A stretch of DNA of 64,000 bases from Phoebastria nigripes (lineage: Eukaryota > Chordata > Aves > Procellariiformes > Diomedeidae), in contig JAYKAV010003443.1 of the NCBI GenBank assembly GCA_035582835.1, forward strand, positions 1,469,259 to 1,533,258, written 5' to 3'. The translations under genes and the position numbers were made by a program. Shown here in pieces: positions 12,701-23,973 of this stretch. Numbering within the stretch: position 1 is the first letter of the stretch; each line of letters opens with the position of its first letter. The notes under the pieces were generated by a model, which was not told the DNA's origin, did no database searches, and saw nothing but the letters and a program-made list of their open reading frames with translations.

Positions 12701-15700
12701 TTTTGAGATCTCACAATTTCTCTCCTAAGCTGCTTTCGCCCCAGCCTCCAGCACATGGCTATTAGAGCAAACTGGCTACAACAGCACTAGGTATCTGGGT
12801 TCCAGCACTGTATCAGCTCTCCTCTGATCCCTCCCCATGTAGAAATCCTTTCAAGTTATTGTCTGAAGAAGAAAAAGTCTCTTCAGGTCAAGTGTTCATT
12901 CTACTGAATTTGTTTTATAGTGTTTACTCTCAAAACGCACTCAGGGTGCAGAAGTCAGTGGCTGTGAAAGAGCATGTCCGCTTCTTTTTGCTGTCGTATC
13001 ATGGAACGAGTCAGGCCACATCTCGCCCACATTTCTAAATAAATGAGCCTTTTGTCTTTGATTAATATAATTGATTTGCCTTCCTCGTTCATATGCTTAC
13101 ATTTTTTCAGTGGAAATGACACAACCTAGTGCAAGTTTTAAGACAACAGGTTTCGCTACTCAGGATTAAACAAGCAAACACACACAAAAAAGGGATTTCT
13201 CCACAGAGTTGTAGCCAGGGCTAATGGGACTCCAGAAGGTATTTACACACTACAGGTTTTCTGGATGTGAATCCGGGCTATATCNAAATCCAGCTGAAGC
13301 CATCCTGTCCTGCCAACAGACCCTGGGCAGTCTTACACTGATAACTTAACTGTTTCCAAGATCAAGTCAGATCTGGAAAGTAATTGATTCCTTGTGCACT
13401 AGAATAATTAAATAAGAAGAATCAAGGGCTTTCTGAACAGCCTGGAGGGATTTGGAGCCCTCTCCCCGAATCTACATTAAAAATAGTTCTGAAAATATTT
13501 AGACCAAAAGTCTAGATTTTTTCCCGCAAACAGTCTATAGGAGCCAGTTATTGTTTGCCTTTGATCTAATCAGTTGGACAATAAATAGTAAGAGTTTGGA
13601 CTAACTTTAATAGAATTATAGTGAATTATTTTTTCATTATTCTCAGATTTATTGTTATTTTACTGTAAATTATCTGCTGTCATGTTTCATAAAAAATTCA
13701 CTGGAACAGAAGAGCAAAACTAAAACCTTTATAAGCAGCTTAACTAGTTCTTATAGAGATCTTTTACAGTTTGAATTCAGTTAGCTTGTAGGGTGCACGA
13801 GCAGATCTAAAAATAAAGATGTTTCAGAATCTTTCTTCATGTTCAGACCAATCCTTCAACCTCAGTGAAAATTTTGGATGTATGAGAAACTCAAACTCAG
13901 TTCTCCCATGAATATTCTTTTACAAGGATCTGCAATTAAAGAGGGAGGGAAGCAGCTTTACATGCTTACCTTTGAAACATGCCATTACAACATTTAAGCG
14001 AGAGCACAGAGAATCCATGCCCTCAAGCAAAATATACAAACAAAACAAGGGTTATTTAATGGCTGGGGGTTTATTTCAGTTTCCTTCTAGAAGAGGAATT
14101 TTGCATTGTGGTTGTTGTGTGGACAGCAGCACCTGGTCATTAGGTGTTACTGCGGGCTCTAGGCTGGTTTCCAAAATACACCTCAGCTGGGTAAAAAGTG
14201 CACACCTGATTTATAGGCTGTAAATGCAGCTAGAAAATGGGTAGCTTGGTTTTTGATGATGTTCCTAAGAGCAGAAGGCAAGAGTCACTGGCTAACCCCT
14301 GACATACTTGCATAAGATACTATAATGACTTGTTGTACAACCCACAAAAGGCCCAAGGACATTTCAAAGGAGTCTAATTTGCCCCAGAAAGGACAAGGTA
14401 GCACGCTGACCAGAGGACCAGCACAACTTCAGCACTCCCGCACACCGTGACATCTGCCTGCTTGGGCATTGCACCCACTGCAGACTTGCACCTCAAAAGC
14501 AAGATCTTGCAGCCACCAAGACATTACTTTAGACATGGCTGCTCCAAAGAGGTTGCATTTTGGGATGTCTCCTATGGTGGACAATACCAGGAAGAAGTCT
14601 GTAAATTGTACGGATTATTTTCTTCCGAATATGATCACTCCTGTAGCTTCACCCAAGCCTTTAATATAATTAACCTAGACAGGACCATACACGCAGCAAC
14701 ATGGGGTATTACTAGCACTGTAAAGCACATGTAGTCTAATGCACGCCACAGATCACAGAAAAATATGCTGCTTAACATTTAAAGCACTAAACACGCTGTC
14801 TAAATAACTCAGTCCGTGCCTATTTAGTAGACTGATTGTGTACTTTCTCCTGGGGAATATTACTGGAAACAAGAAGTGTTTTAGCAATCAATTTTTCTGA
14901 ATTCTTTACCTCATTCACAACAAGCATGGAAACAGCAAAGGTATGTCCTGCTGACACCCTGCCCTCCAAAGGGACAAATTCCTACACGTCCTCTCTCACT
15001 CCTCCAGTGCTGCCGTACTCCCCCCTGATTTGTCAGCAGCCCAAAGAATCCCCATTCCTGCCAGCATCAGGCTTTCAAACCTATGGCTCTGATATAAGCA
15101 AGTTTATTATTCCCGCAGCTGAANGCGAGGATATCAAAGGGGGCCTCTAAGATTAAGTTTTCATCAGAGTTCAGGCAGAAGGAGGAGGATTGTGAAGGAT
15201 GCTCTTAGACCAAGTTTCTCCAGGAATTGCAAAACTGGTAATTTTAAAAGAAAATAAAGATGTATTTTTTCAAAGTTTTAATGTTTCAATATGAAAATTA
15301 TTTCAACAGAAGCATTTTCAAAAGGCTAGGGGAGCAAAGGGAACTGAACAAGGAGAAGCAATAAGAGAATTACATAAAAGAAAGCAGATGATTAAAAAAT
15401 AGTCTATTAATAGTTGCACTAACACTTTTAGATGCTGGCTTCAAGACCTTTCCCCAAAACAGCCCTGAAGCTGAATAAAACTTGTACAACTTCATATTTG
15501 GAGCAGTCTCATTCAACACAAAGGAAAAGACCAGCTGAAAAAGAGAGATACTGATCTATTTACATGGATTCAAAGCACTCTGGGATGGCACTGATTAAGG
15601 TACCCTAAGGATCNATGCATACTCAGAATAAATGTGGAACGTTGACAGTAAATATGAATATACAGGATCCTTACACTACTTTGCGCGATGGTGAAATGCA

Positions 15701-16140
15701 GTCTTTCAAAGATGTAAATTTGTGATGATATGTAAACAGATTTCCTCAAATGTCTAGAGATTCCTGGGTACATCACAAGTGCAACTGGTTAGTGGCAACT
15801 TCTATAAATGCCTTCTTTCTGACATCTGATGACAGATTTTGTAAATTGAATAAGCACTTCAAAGATAGCAAAGCGGGGGGTGTTTATTTTGCTGTTAGAG
15901 AAGTATCTGCTGACCATGATGGGGACTTTGCATACTGCACAGCACAAACCATGTTACATAAGAATACACAGCTTTATAGCAATTACTAGCATATGAGTTG
16001 CTTCTTAAAATGGAAAACACAGAATGGCTTACTTTAACTGAAGCTGGAATTGCTCACCCAAAATCTTTCAATTTATGAACAATGCAGCNCAATTGTAACA
16101 GCATGGACTTGGCCAGCATACAGGTTTCTAAACAAGCTGT
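9798..16140. other. Unique non-coding sequence
   Basis: No gene is recognised. The stretch contains a TA-rich segment with an 18-bp perfect palindrome (11049-11066) and isolated Ns at 10778, 10859, 11644, 11832, 12696, 13285, 15124, 15614 and 16088. Several 60-100 codon open frames occur (10173, 10610, 14447, 14836) without domain content or paired splice sites. Confidence 0.55.
11041..11071. repeat. TA-rich microsatellite with palindrome
   Basis: Alternating T and A with a central ACATATATATATATGT-type core makes a perfect 18-bp palindrome at 11049-11066. It is a simple TA repeat and no function is implied. Confidence 0.8.
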
Positions 16141-16445
16141 TAATATATTTATTGAGATTGCATTATGATTGATTATTAATTCATTTCCTACGTGACTGAA
16201 TCAATATTCAAAGTCTACACTTAAAGCCCCCTGTTAATTATGCAGGAAGATGAATGATCTTATAGGTTAGCTTTGTCAAAACCAGTTGCACCATCTGCCA
16301 GAGATTAATTAGGAAGAGATTTATAAGCACAAATGAATTTGTCACATTTACTAAAGAAAAATGACTTGGCTGATGAAAATTATCTTCTAATGAATATAAA
16401 TAATAAATATGACTGTAACCTCTTGAACTAGACATGAAACTTCAA
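16141..16445. promoter_or_regulatory. AT-rich block with homeodomain-type words
   Basis: Dense TAAT-core words cluster here: TGATTGATTATTAATTC at about 16167-16182, a TTAATTA word near 16235 and ATTAATTAGG near 16305. This composition and the lack of low-complexity repeats are typical of deeply conserved developmental non-coding elements. Conservation cannot be seen from one sequence, so this is only a candidate. Confidence 0.2.
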
Positions 16446-17481
16446 TTCAAAATAAGGGAAGAAACAGAAGTATGATTTCAGAGCTCTGGTCGATTTTCAT
16501 GTATGCCCTATCAGGAAAACGTACTAAAGAAGATTCTTCTTGAAACTGTTTAACTTGCCTTGGATTTTCTTAGTTAAGTCTACAATTCTTCCAGGTCCTT
16601 TTCATAAGATTCTAACTACTCAGACAATTTCAAATCCAGCAGTAACTGATCAATCAATAGATATTTGCATGTGTACAGAAATAAAATGATTGTTAGCTTT
16701 TAAAAAAGAAATCAGAGGAACCATTCAGAGAGATAGAGTGCTAAACATAAAATTTTGCCTCACCTCTTTAAAAAAAATGTAGGTACCATTCAGAAACCAA
16801 GGACGGACATTTGCCTGAAGTACACGTTAAGATAATCAGGCTGTTCTTTCTAAAACAGGATTGGAAATTTCGCTTTATCTTTTTTGATGTAGTTACTAAT
16901 TATTACTTACAATTCATATTGCATTAGCCCCTAGCAGATTTGTCTGCTCTTACAGAGAACTGTTTAGATCAATTCAGTGATAACGGTGTTTCTAACAATC
17001 ACGTGAAGAATCTTAAATTATGCTCTCAATTTCATACAAATTCATCTTCCAACTTCTGATTTTCCACTGGCTTGATCTTAGGGCATTTGCATATTTTCAG
17101 AATAAGGCATTCTGAAATCTTATATTCNACACTGCTTTAAAGACCTGACAAAAAAACACCACCACCACCCTGTTTGTGTTCCATTTTCTTCAGAAAACNC
17201 AGTTCAAGTTGTACAGTGTGTTGAATGCCTGCTAGGGCAACAGCCTGGGAGGCGCATCAGCACTGACTGCTCTATGTGCTTCGAGGGGCTGAACTACAAG
17301 TAGGTAGTAAATGTGACTAGGAACAGATACTGCAGAAGACATGTTCATAAGGCCATCACACCTGACTCGCTGCAGACCTGAGCATCGAACATGGACAGGT
17401 CCCCCAAGCCCCGGCAGCCTGAAGGAGCATCAGGGTTACTCTTGGAGCAATAAGTGACATCATTTCTTTAAAAATACTGGG

Positions 17482-17530
17482 GAAAAGAAAAAATTTAAAA
17501 AAAATTTAAAAAAAAAAAAAAAATTTAAAA
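17482..17530. repeat. A-rich tract with TTT interruptions
   Basis: Runs of A of 6-16 bases are separated by three TTT triplets, giving an irregular A-rich tandem pattern. It is simple low-complexity sequence. Confidence 0.85.
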
Positions 17531-18168
17531 GTTGCCTTTTCCAAACCGTTTGCTTTCATGGTCTGCTTCTCTTTGTTGCATCTTCTAGACAGCAGTACTG
17601 ACAAACTGCAAATAGTTATGCTTAATGACGGTGCCGTAAGACCTGCCGCACAGCTCTGCGAAGTGCAAACTGCCTTTCCATGCTGTCCTCTTTAATTAGC
17701 ACTGCTGCTGCTGTTCAGCAGTNGTAAGATGAGCGGTGTCAACAGAAAAAGCAGGGCCAATGTTTCTGTTGAGTTAATTGAAAATGTCTCACAGTTACTG
17801 TGGAACAACATTTACAAAACACTTCAAGGCCTTTCAACAGGAATTTTTCTTTAATTCCCATCTATAGGCTTACTTAAACAATTGCCCTCCACTGGCTCTT
17901 ATATGTTGCGCAGCAAATTTGGGCTGCAGCAACAACAGGTCTCTGACACAAATTTCCAAGCAGCTGGAATTTGGCCATAAGAAAAAGTGAAAACAAGGAG
18001 CACTCTGTACACACACACACAGTAGGATGGTCAGAAAGCACAAGAGCCAGAGGTAGCTCAAGTGGGAAGAATAGAAATAAATTAATGTAAGAAGGGAGGC
18101 AAACAGAACACAAGGCTCTTTTGTAAGAAGGGAAAGGAAAGGAGTTTGTTTTGGTCATGTAATAATGA

Positions 18169-18189
18169 TTTTTTTTTTTTTTTTTTTTT
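18169..18189. repeat. Poly-T tract
   Basis: An uninterrupted T run of about 21 bases. No adjacent retrocopy or target duplication was recognised. Confidence 0.9.
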
Positions 18190-19725
18190 AATGCACTCTG
18201 AGGCAAACATTAATGGTGAAACCTGTAACGGGCAACTCAGGCCAGCTGAGGCAGCATGAAAGAGAAGATGTGATCCTTTCTTGTCATCCTCAGAAGAACC
18301 ACACGGCGCTCAGCCTCAGTGACCATTTACAGCAGTATTAGTAATAAGGTATAAATTGTCATCCTGTCGGCAACACTGCCAGCACTCAAGTTAATGAAAG
18401 CCTAAACAACAGGAGGACCCTAAGTGATGTTAACGACAACACAAGCGCTCTCTCTTGCAAAGAGGTGATGTTCNTTACTGCTCTTGATCTTGGGGGTGGA
18501 CTTGGAGAACACTGTGCATTAGCAAGCGTGAGAACAGATGGGTGAGAAGAGAAAAAGAAATTGTTCGTGGCTGCCTAAATTTTATACTGGCTCTGTCCTC
18601 AGCACAGTTTAGGGCAACTTCAGGGGTTGTAATACAGTGAAGAATATGACCTTTTTTTTTCTCCAAGTGCAGAAAAAAAATTAGAAACAGGGCTCCACTT
18701 CATGCAACCAAGAGAATTGGCTCTTTTCCTTCTGCCCACTTATTTTATGCAGCAATCTGCTCTATTACCATTTTAATAATAATCAAACACCACCATTTTT
18801 TTTCCCCCTGAGAAACAGAACTAATGAAGTCTGGCTCCTGATTCATCCGTATCCTCTGACCCTCACCCCACTGTTTTCTTCCATTTCCATACTCTCTTCA
18901 GCTCTCCCCTGTCACTTCCACCAGACTGAGACCAGTCTGAAGCTGCCCGNGGACTGGCCAGGCTGTGAATTTTCTCTTCCTCAGCAGCAGCACTGGTGTA
19001 CATCTCTCCACTCCTCCCTATTGCAAATTTTGAAATGAAACTAAAAAAATTAAGATACTTACTCTTTTCTAATTAGGTTGCAATTGGCNCCCATTCAAAA
19101 TTTATGAGGGGAATAGAGGAAACTTACAGACAAACCGCACCATCATATAAAGTCCTATTTCCCAGGGGAACCTGCCTAAAAATACTTACACATAACACGT
19201 CAGATTNACATATCAATGTGGACATTGGTTGCTGTTTCTCAACAAAAACAAGGCTAGACAATAGAAAGAGAATCTGATCAAAACGTACAGGGCATACACA
19301 TGCCCATTGTCAGTGATATTAAATCAAGGACAATTCCAAAGAGAAGGACAGCAAGATCAACAGAAAAACATCTAGTGGGCAGAGTACAAAGTTCATCTTA
19401 TCTTCTGCTTTCAAAGTAGACTTGAAAAACTTCAGCAAAGAAGTCATACCAGACAGTACATTAGAGTTAATAGAAATCTGTTGGATTTCTCTGACTCTAA
19501 CCACAACTCAAGATCTTGTTTAAATGGTTCATCAACAATCGCTTTGATGAGCATTACAGGTAAGTCCAAATCTTAGCAGTAGGATAGCAAGAAGGTTGTC
19601 AGTAACTTTTGTACTGAGGTTTTAAACACTAATCAGTCTGATTCTGCAGATCAGTTCCCAGTGGCCTGCAAGATGTAGAGTTTAACATACAGCTAACTGA
19701 AATATCTTGTATCTTGATAATCCAC

Positions 19726-19800
19726 GGGGGGGGAGGGGGGAAACAAATAACTTGGGGTTTGGGTTTTTTTGTTTTTGTTTTTTTTTTTTTTTTTTTTTTT
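19726..19800. repeat. G-run plus long T tract
   Basis: Eight G, one A and six G (19726-19740) are followed within 40 bases by T-rich sequence ending in about 23 T (19778-19800). It resembles the G-run/homopolymer arrangement at 9742. Confidence 0.85.
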
Positions 19801-21828
19801 CGAAAACAAGACAAGCTGAATTCAAGAATCAACCCAAAGAAATCATTTACACAGTCCTCATTTTTCCTATCCTACCTAAAAAATTTTCTCTGAGACTTAA
19901 AAATACTTTAGGTATTACGTTTATAATTTAGGGTCACATGTACACAGACTTAACTTTAGATTTGTGAAGGTGGTAATTTAAGAGGACTATTTATTTCAAT
20001 AAAGCTAAGCACAGCCATTAAAAAAAGTTTCGTGCCTTGTGACTTATCTCATGGTTTATGCTGCTCTGGAAGATGTTAAAAGGCTTTGTCTTTTGTGCTA
20101 ATCCTTAATTACGAGACTCCGCCCTTAGTTGTGTAACTACTATGCATGCACATTTACAGCAAGAGTTTAGTGCACTTTCCCTGCCCACTGAGATCAGCTT
20201 AGATACGTAGCACGGAACTAGAATAGCACCACTGTAGACTTGAACATGGATATTTTCTTATTAAAACCCGGTTCCCCTCTGCCATAGTGAAGACTTCTTT
20301 TTGCTACCATCAATAATCCATCACACAAATCCAAGATACATGTGTTTGTTCTGAAAGTGCTTACTGATACCCACTTGTCATCCAGCTTTACCCCCACCAC
20401 AAGCTCCAGGACTCTCCTTAGAAGAGCTCTGACTGCCATACTCCCTTTGTAACATAAAGGCAGTCACAGACTACGAACACATACAGTAGTCTCAGAGGAA
20501 GATGTTGCTACAAATATATTACTGCTAGGTGGAATTCCACCTTCTTCCTGGCAGGTAATCAAAATGTGTTCAGAGTTACTCCACTACAATCATAGTAAAT
20601 ACCAGTGGTGCAACCAACAACAGAAGAGTTTTCTCCAGACATTTTTCTCAATAAAACCCAGCAAAAAAAAAACCCATGCTGTTTCATGAGAACCTATGAG
20701 AAACAAAATAAAAAAAATATATTTAAAAAAAAAAANAATAATCTCACGTTTACCCTAAAGTCCAGGTAACAACTGTAACTAATTCAAAATATGTCTTCGA
20801 AAAAGTAATGATAAATTTATAAAAAATAAACTATTGTTGCCACCATTCTAGTTGGTGCCTCCTTTGAAATGTGCTAAATAGGTAGAGCTGCTTTACCAAC
20901 TGGTAACGAGGGCAGGAGCAGGATACCATCTGCAGGAGTCTTATGTTTGTAGGACCACATATCTACATCATATCTTTACAAGCAGTAAAATTTGCANCAG
21001 TTGCCAGTCTGGTGCAAGCTATGCACGTGCAGAGGGCTAACTGCTGGAGGACCTAGCAGCCACATGGCAAGCAGGGCACTCCAGATTGTGCCCTGGTGCA
21101 CAACTTCAACTTCGGTTTGACCATGAGGAAGACAAGTATACCAGTGGTGTGCTGAAGAGCATGCCACAACACAAACTCAGACCAAAAAGAACACTAAATC
21201 GGTGAAGTGAGCAACGCTCAGTGAAACCTAGATAAATAAGCAAAAAATAATCCTGCTAAAATCTCAGACTCTGTCAAAAATGGGCAGGACTGCCAACTGC
21301 TTCTAAAATCAGTTAGGTTATAGAACAACCCAATCCAAAAATTAACCAAAGAAGTCAGAATAAAACTCTGAATCCATGGACTTCCTGTTGTATGAGAAAA
21401 ACGCTAGTCCCCAGGCAGAGATAGCAAATACCCTAAATGCAAGAGATTGACAGCCCTTGTTGTTTTTCTTTCTTTCTGCTGTCTTTCCAGCTTATGGGAC
21501 CATGTTTTCATTCTCTCTGGTTCTGCGTGGTTTAAATGTACCCACTGATTGGGACCCCATGGAAAGCAATGGAAAGAATTGCTCCATCTGCTTCAGGAGA
21601 GGAAAAAAAGGAAGTCCAAGTTTCTGCCCTTTAAGAAAAGCACTATCTTCTCTTCAACATCATCTGTTTGTAAAGACTCCTTTGAGAAACCTAAAAGTTT
21701 ATGGAGTCGTTCAAGAAACAAAACAGTGACTCTACTTTGCTGGGATTCAGAGGCCTGACTTCAAGGAAGGTAGGTATTTTGAAGTTGAACTGAGGGCATT
21801 TATCTTTCTCACAAATTTTATATTTTTA
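19801..21828. other. Unique non-coding sequence
   Basis: No gene is recognised. A-rich stretches lie at about 20662-20735, with an N inside the last run (20736). Open frames at 20218 (minus) and 21457 (plus) have no recognisable domains. Confidence 0.55.
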
Positions 21829-21909
21829 TATATATATATATTCACACACCTATATATATATATATTTTCACACACCTATATATATATATATTCACACACA
21901 CACACACAC
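21829..21909. repeat. Compound TA/CA microsatellite with 24-26 bp period
   Basis: Alternating TA blocks are separated by TTCACACACC-type blocks beginning near 21841, 21867 and 21891, and end in a CA run to about 21909. Three copies of a 24-26 bp unit suggest a higher-order duplication of a mixed TA/CA repeat. Confidence 0.9.
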
Positions 21910-23915
21910 TCTCCTCTTTTTCATTCTGTTCTGCTACTTTTAATTTAATGCAGAAAATTAAGCAGTAATTTCAGCCAGGTCCTGCTGTTCTAGTCAAACC
22001 TATTTTCATCAAATTATCACTTCCAGCAGTGATAGAAATATTAATGATTTTTTAAAGGGAGTGTTGTATTTAAATATTTCAAAACCATTGGTTTGTTTGT
22101 GTCAATGAGGAGGAAACATACTGACTGGAAGCTGCAGCTAATGCTGCCTTTCATAAATCTCTTGTCAGGCAAAGAATGGCTCTCCATAGATTCCAATATG
22201 ATGTAGAGCTCTAAAGCAAACACTCCTATTGCCAAGAGGCTCAAAGGGAACTGCCGCCACAATATCGTGGGCTGAATAGCAGGATTTTAGTTTATCTTCC
22301 CCACCGTAGAAGCTGAGCAAAAAGAAGAGATGGCTCACAATGCTTCAAGTAGAAAGTTGATTGATTTACTGAAACGCCAAAATCTCTAGATAAGCAAAAG
22401 CACTATGCTGAAGTTTACAGGCAATTTCATTAGATGACAGCACAGCAGAGACAATGTGTTTGAAGCCTGCTCTTACTGGCACTCAGACTCTTACTTCAAT
22501 GCAGAATTGCACATACGTATGCATATGTTGCACGGGAATGTGCAAGTTATACAGCGTTCTGGCTTCAGTGTCTGTGAAGACTACACGTATGCTTTCAGCT
22601 ATCCGGTGCAAAAACAATATAAGGACCACAGCTACAATAGAAAATGTGAATGTAAGAAAGAGATATGTTAGCATGATCTAAGCATTCCTAACTGCATAGT
22701 AGGAGAAGCAAAGAAATAAATCAGCAACATATGATAACTTACCTAATTTAATCTCTTCTTATGATTTGTTCAGACTAACTTCTGTGAGTTTTAGCCCTAT
22801 TTGCACAAGTTCAGCAAGCACTTTGGGAACTACACATCATAGCATACTTCACAAATTTTTTTCCAATATTCTGACCTACAAGTCATTGGGGCATCAAGTC
22901 TTTCAAGAACCAGCAGAAACAGGTTAGAGAAAGTGCTGCCCTATGCCCAAGAACCATCTCGTTGCTTACAAAAATATGTTTTTATAGGGAGCATGCAACC
23001 ACGGAGACTGTAGTAGTTCGGGTTTCTGCCATCACTCGCAAGATACAATACTGCTGAGGCGCCCTGGCCACGTGTATTCTGCAAGATGTAGCACTGCTTG
23101 TCACAGGGAAAAACTGCTCATCTCACATGGTTTAAATCAAATCAGCATTGAAGTGGTTTATTGATTTATTAACGACACATAATTAACCAGCAATCGGTGA
23201 ACTATACATTGAGGATCACTATCAGCAACACAAGGGACAAACCACAGCACTGGACTATTTCAAAATCTTAATAAGCACATGCAAATTTCTAGCCACCCTT
23301 CTACAACTAAATCCTAACAAGTCCCTACCCCCAGGCGCAGAGACATGCGGGCACACGCTCACTCCAGTGAGCATGGCTCCCCCTCCCATGGGACCCCCAG
23401 CCTCACCTGCCCCACGCTGCTCCCCACAGCAGCAGATGATTTTAGGTTTTCCTGCCACACACAGTGGGTACACGCTCACATGCCCCATCCCAACAGCTGC
23501 TGCCATCCAGGCTGTTTTGCCTGGAATGAGCCACGAGAGGTACCCATGCTACTTTCTCTGCATTTCACAGGTTGAAGAGTTCAAGTTTTAAAGTTCTGAC
23601 CTTAATTCACCAGAAAAAGTTGTCTCCCGGGATTTCAGACCACTGGGACCAGCAAAGCCTCCCTCTCCACCCACAAGTAGGTGCTGCAAAGCGGGGTTCC
23701 CTGGTCCCCCAAAACATGCAGCCTCCTTTCAGTGCTTCCTCTGGGAGAAACACCTCCAGCCCGTCTCCACCAGACGCTTTCCCCTGTGTCTAAAGTAGCC
23801 AAGTTCACAAAGCAGTGTTTTTGGGGTCCAGCAACAAGAGTCTTCTCCAGACATCTGTTTTCATAAAATTCATGAGAACCGTCTTAGTTTGCGATTGCAG
23901 CTGTGCGGACAGGTA
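21910..23915. other. Unique non-coding sequence
   Basis: No gene is recognised. The segment is moderately GC-rich at about 23330-23530. Overlapping open frames there lack start context, domains or splice framing. Confidence 0.55.
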
Positions 23916-23973
23916 GGGCTGAAATGGTCACAGGGCTGAAATGGTCACAGGGCTGAAATGGTCACAGGGCTGA
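23916..23973. repeat. 17-bp minisatellite, about 3.4 copies
   Basis: The unit GGGCTGAAATGGTCACA repeats exactly at 23916-23932, 23933-23949 and 23950-23966, followed by a 7-base partial copy. Identity between copies implies a recent expansion, and it may be length-polymorphic. Confidence 0.95.

Larger units (their letters stand above)
16446..19725. other. Unique non-coding sequence
   Basis: No gene is recognised. The stretch contains an A-rich stretch interrupted by TTT (17482-17530) and a T tract (18169-18189). A relatively high density of single Ns lies between 17128 and 19207. A strong CAG/GTAAGT donor at 19557-19565 (plus) follows about 60 open codons but lacks a good upstream acceptor. 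Confidence 0.55.

Noticed and set aside
19371..19565. Possible internal exon ending at a perfect CAG/GTAAGT donor (plus strand)
   Set aside because: The about 60-codon frame has no good acceptor upstream and no recognisable protein. One such donor is expected by chance in a window of this size.
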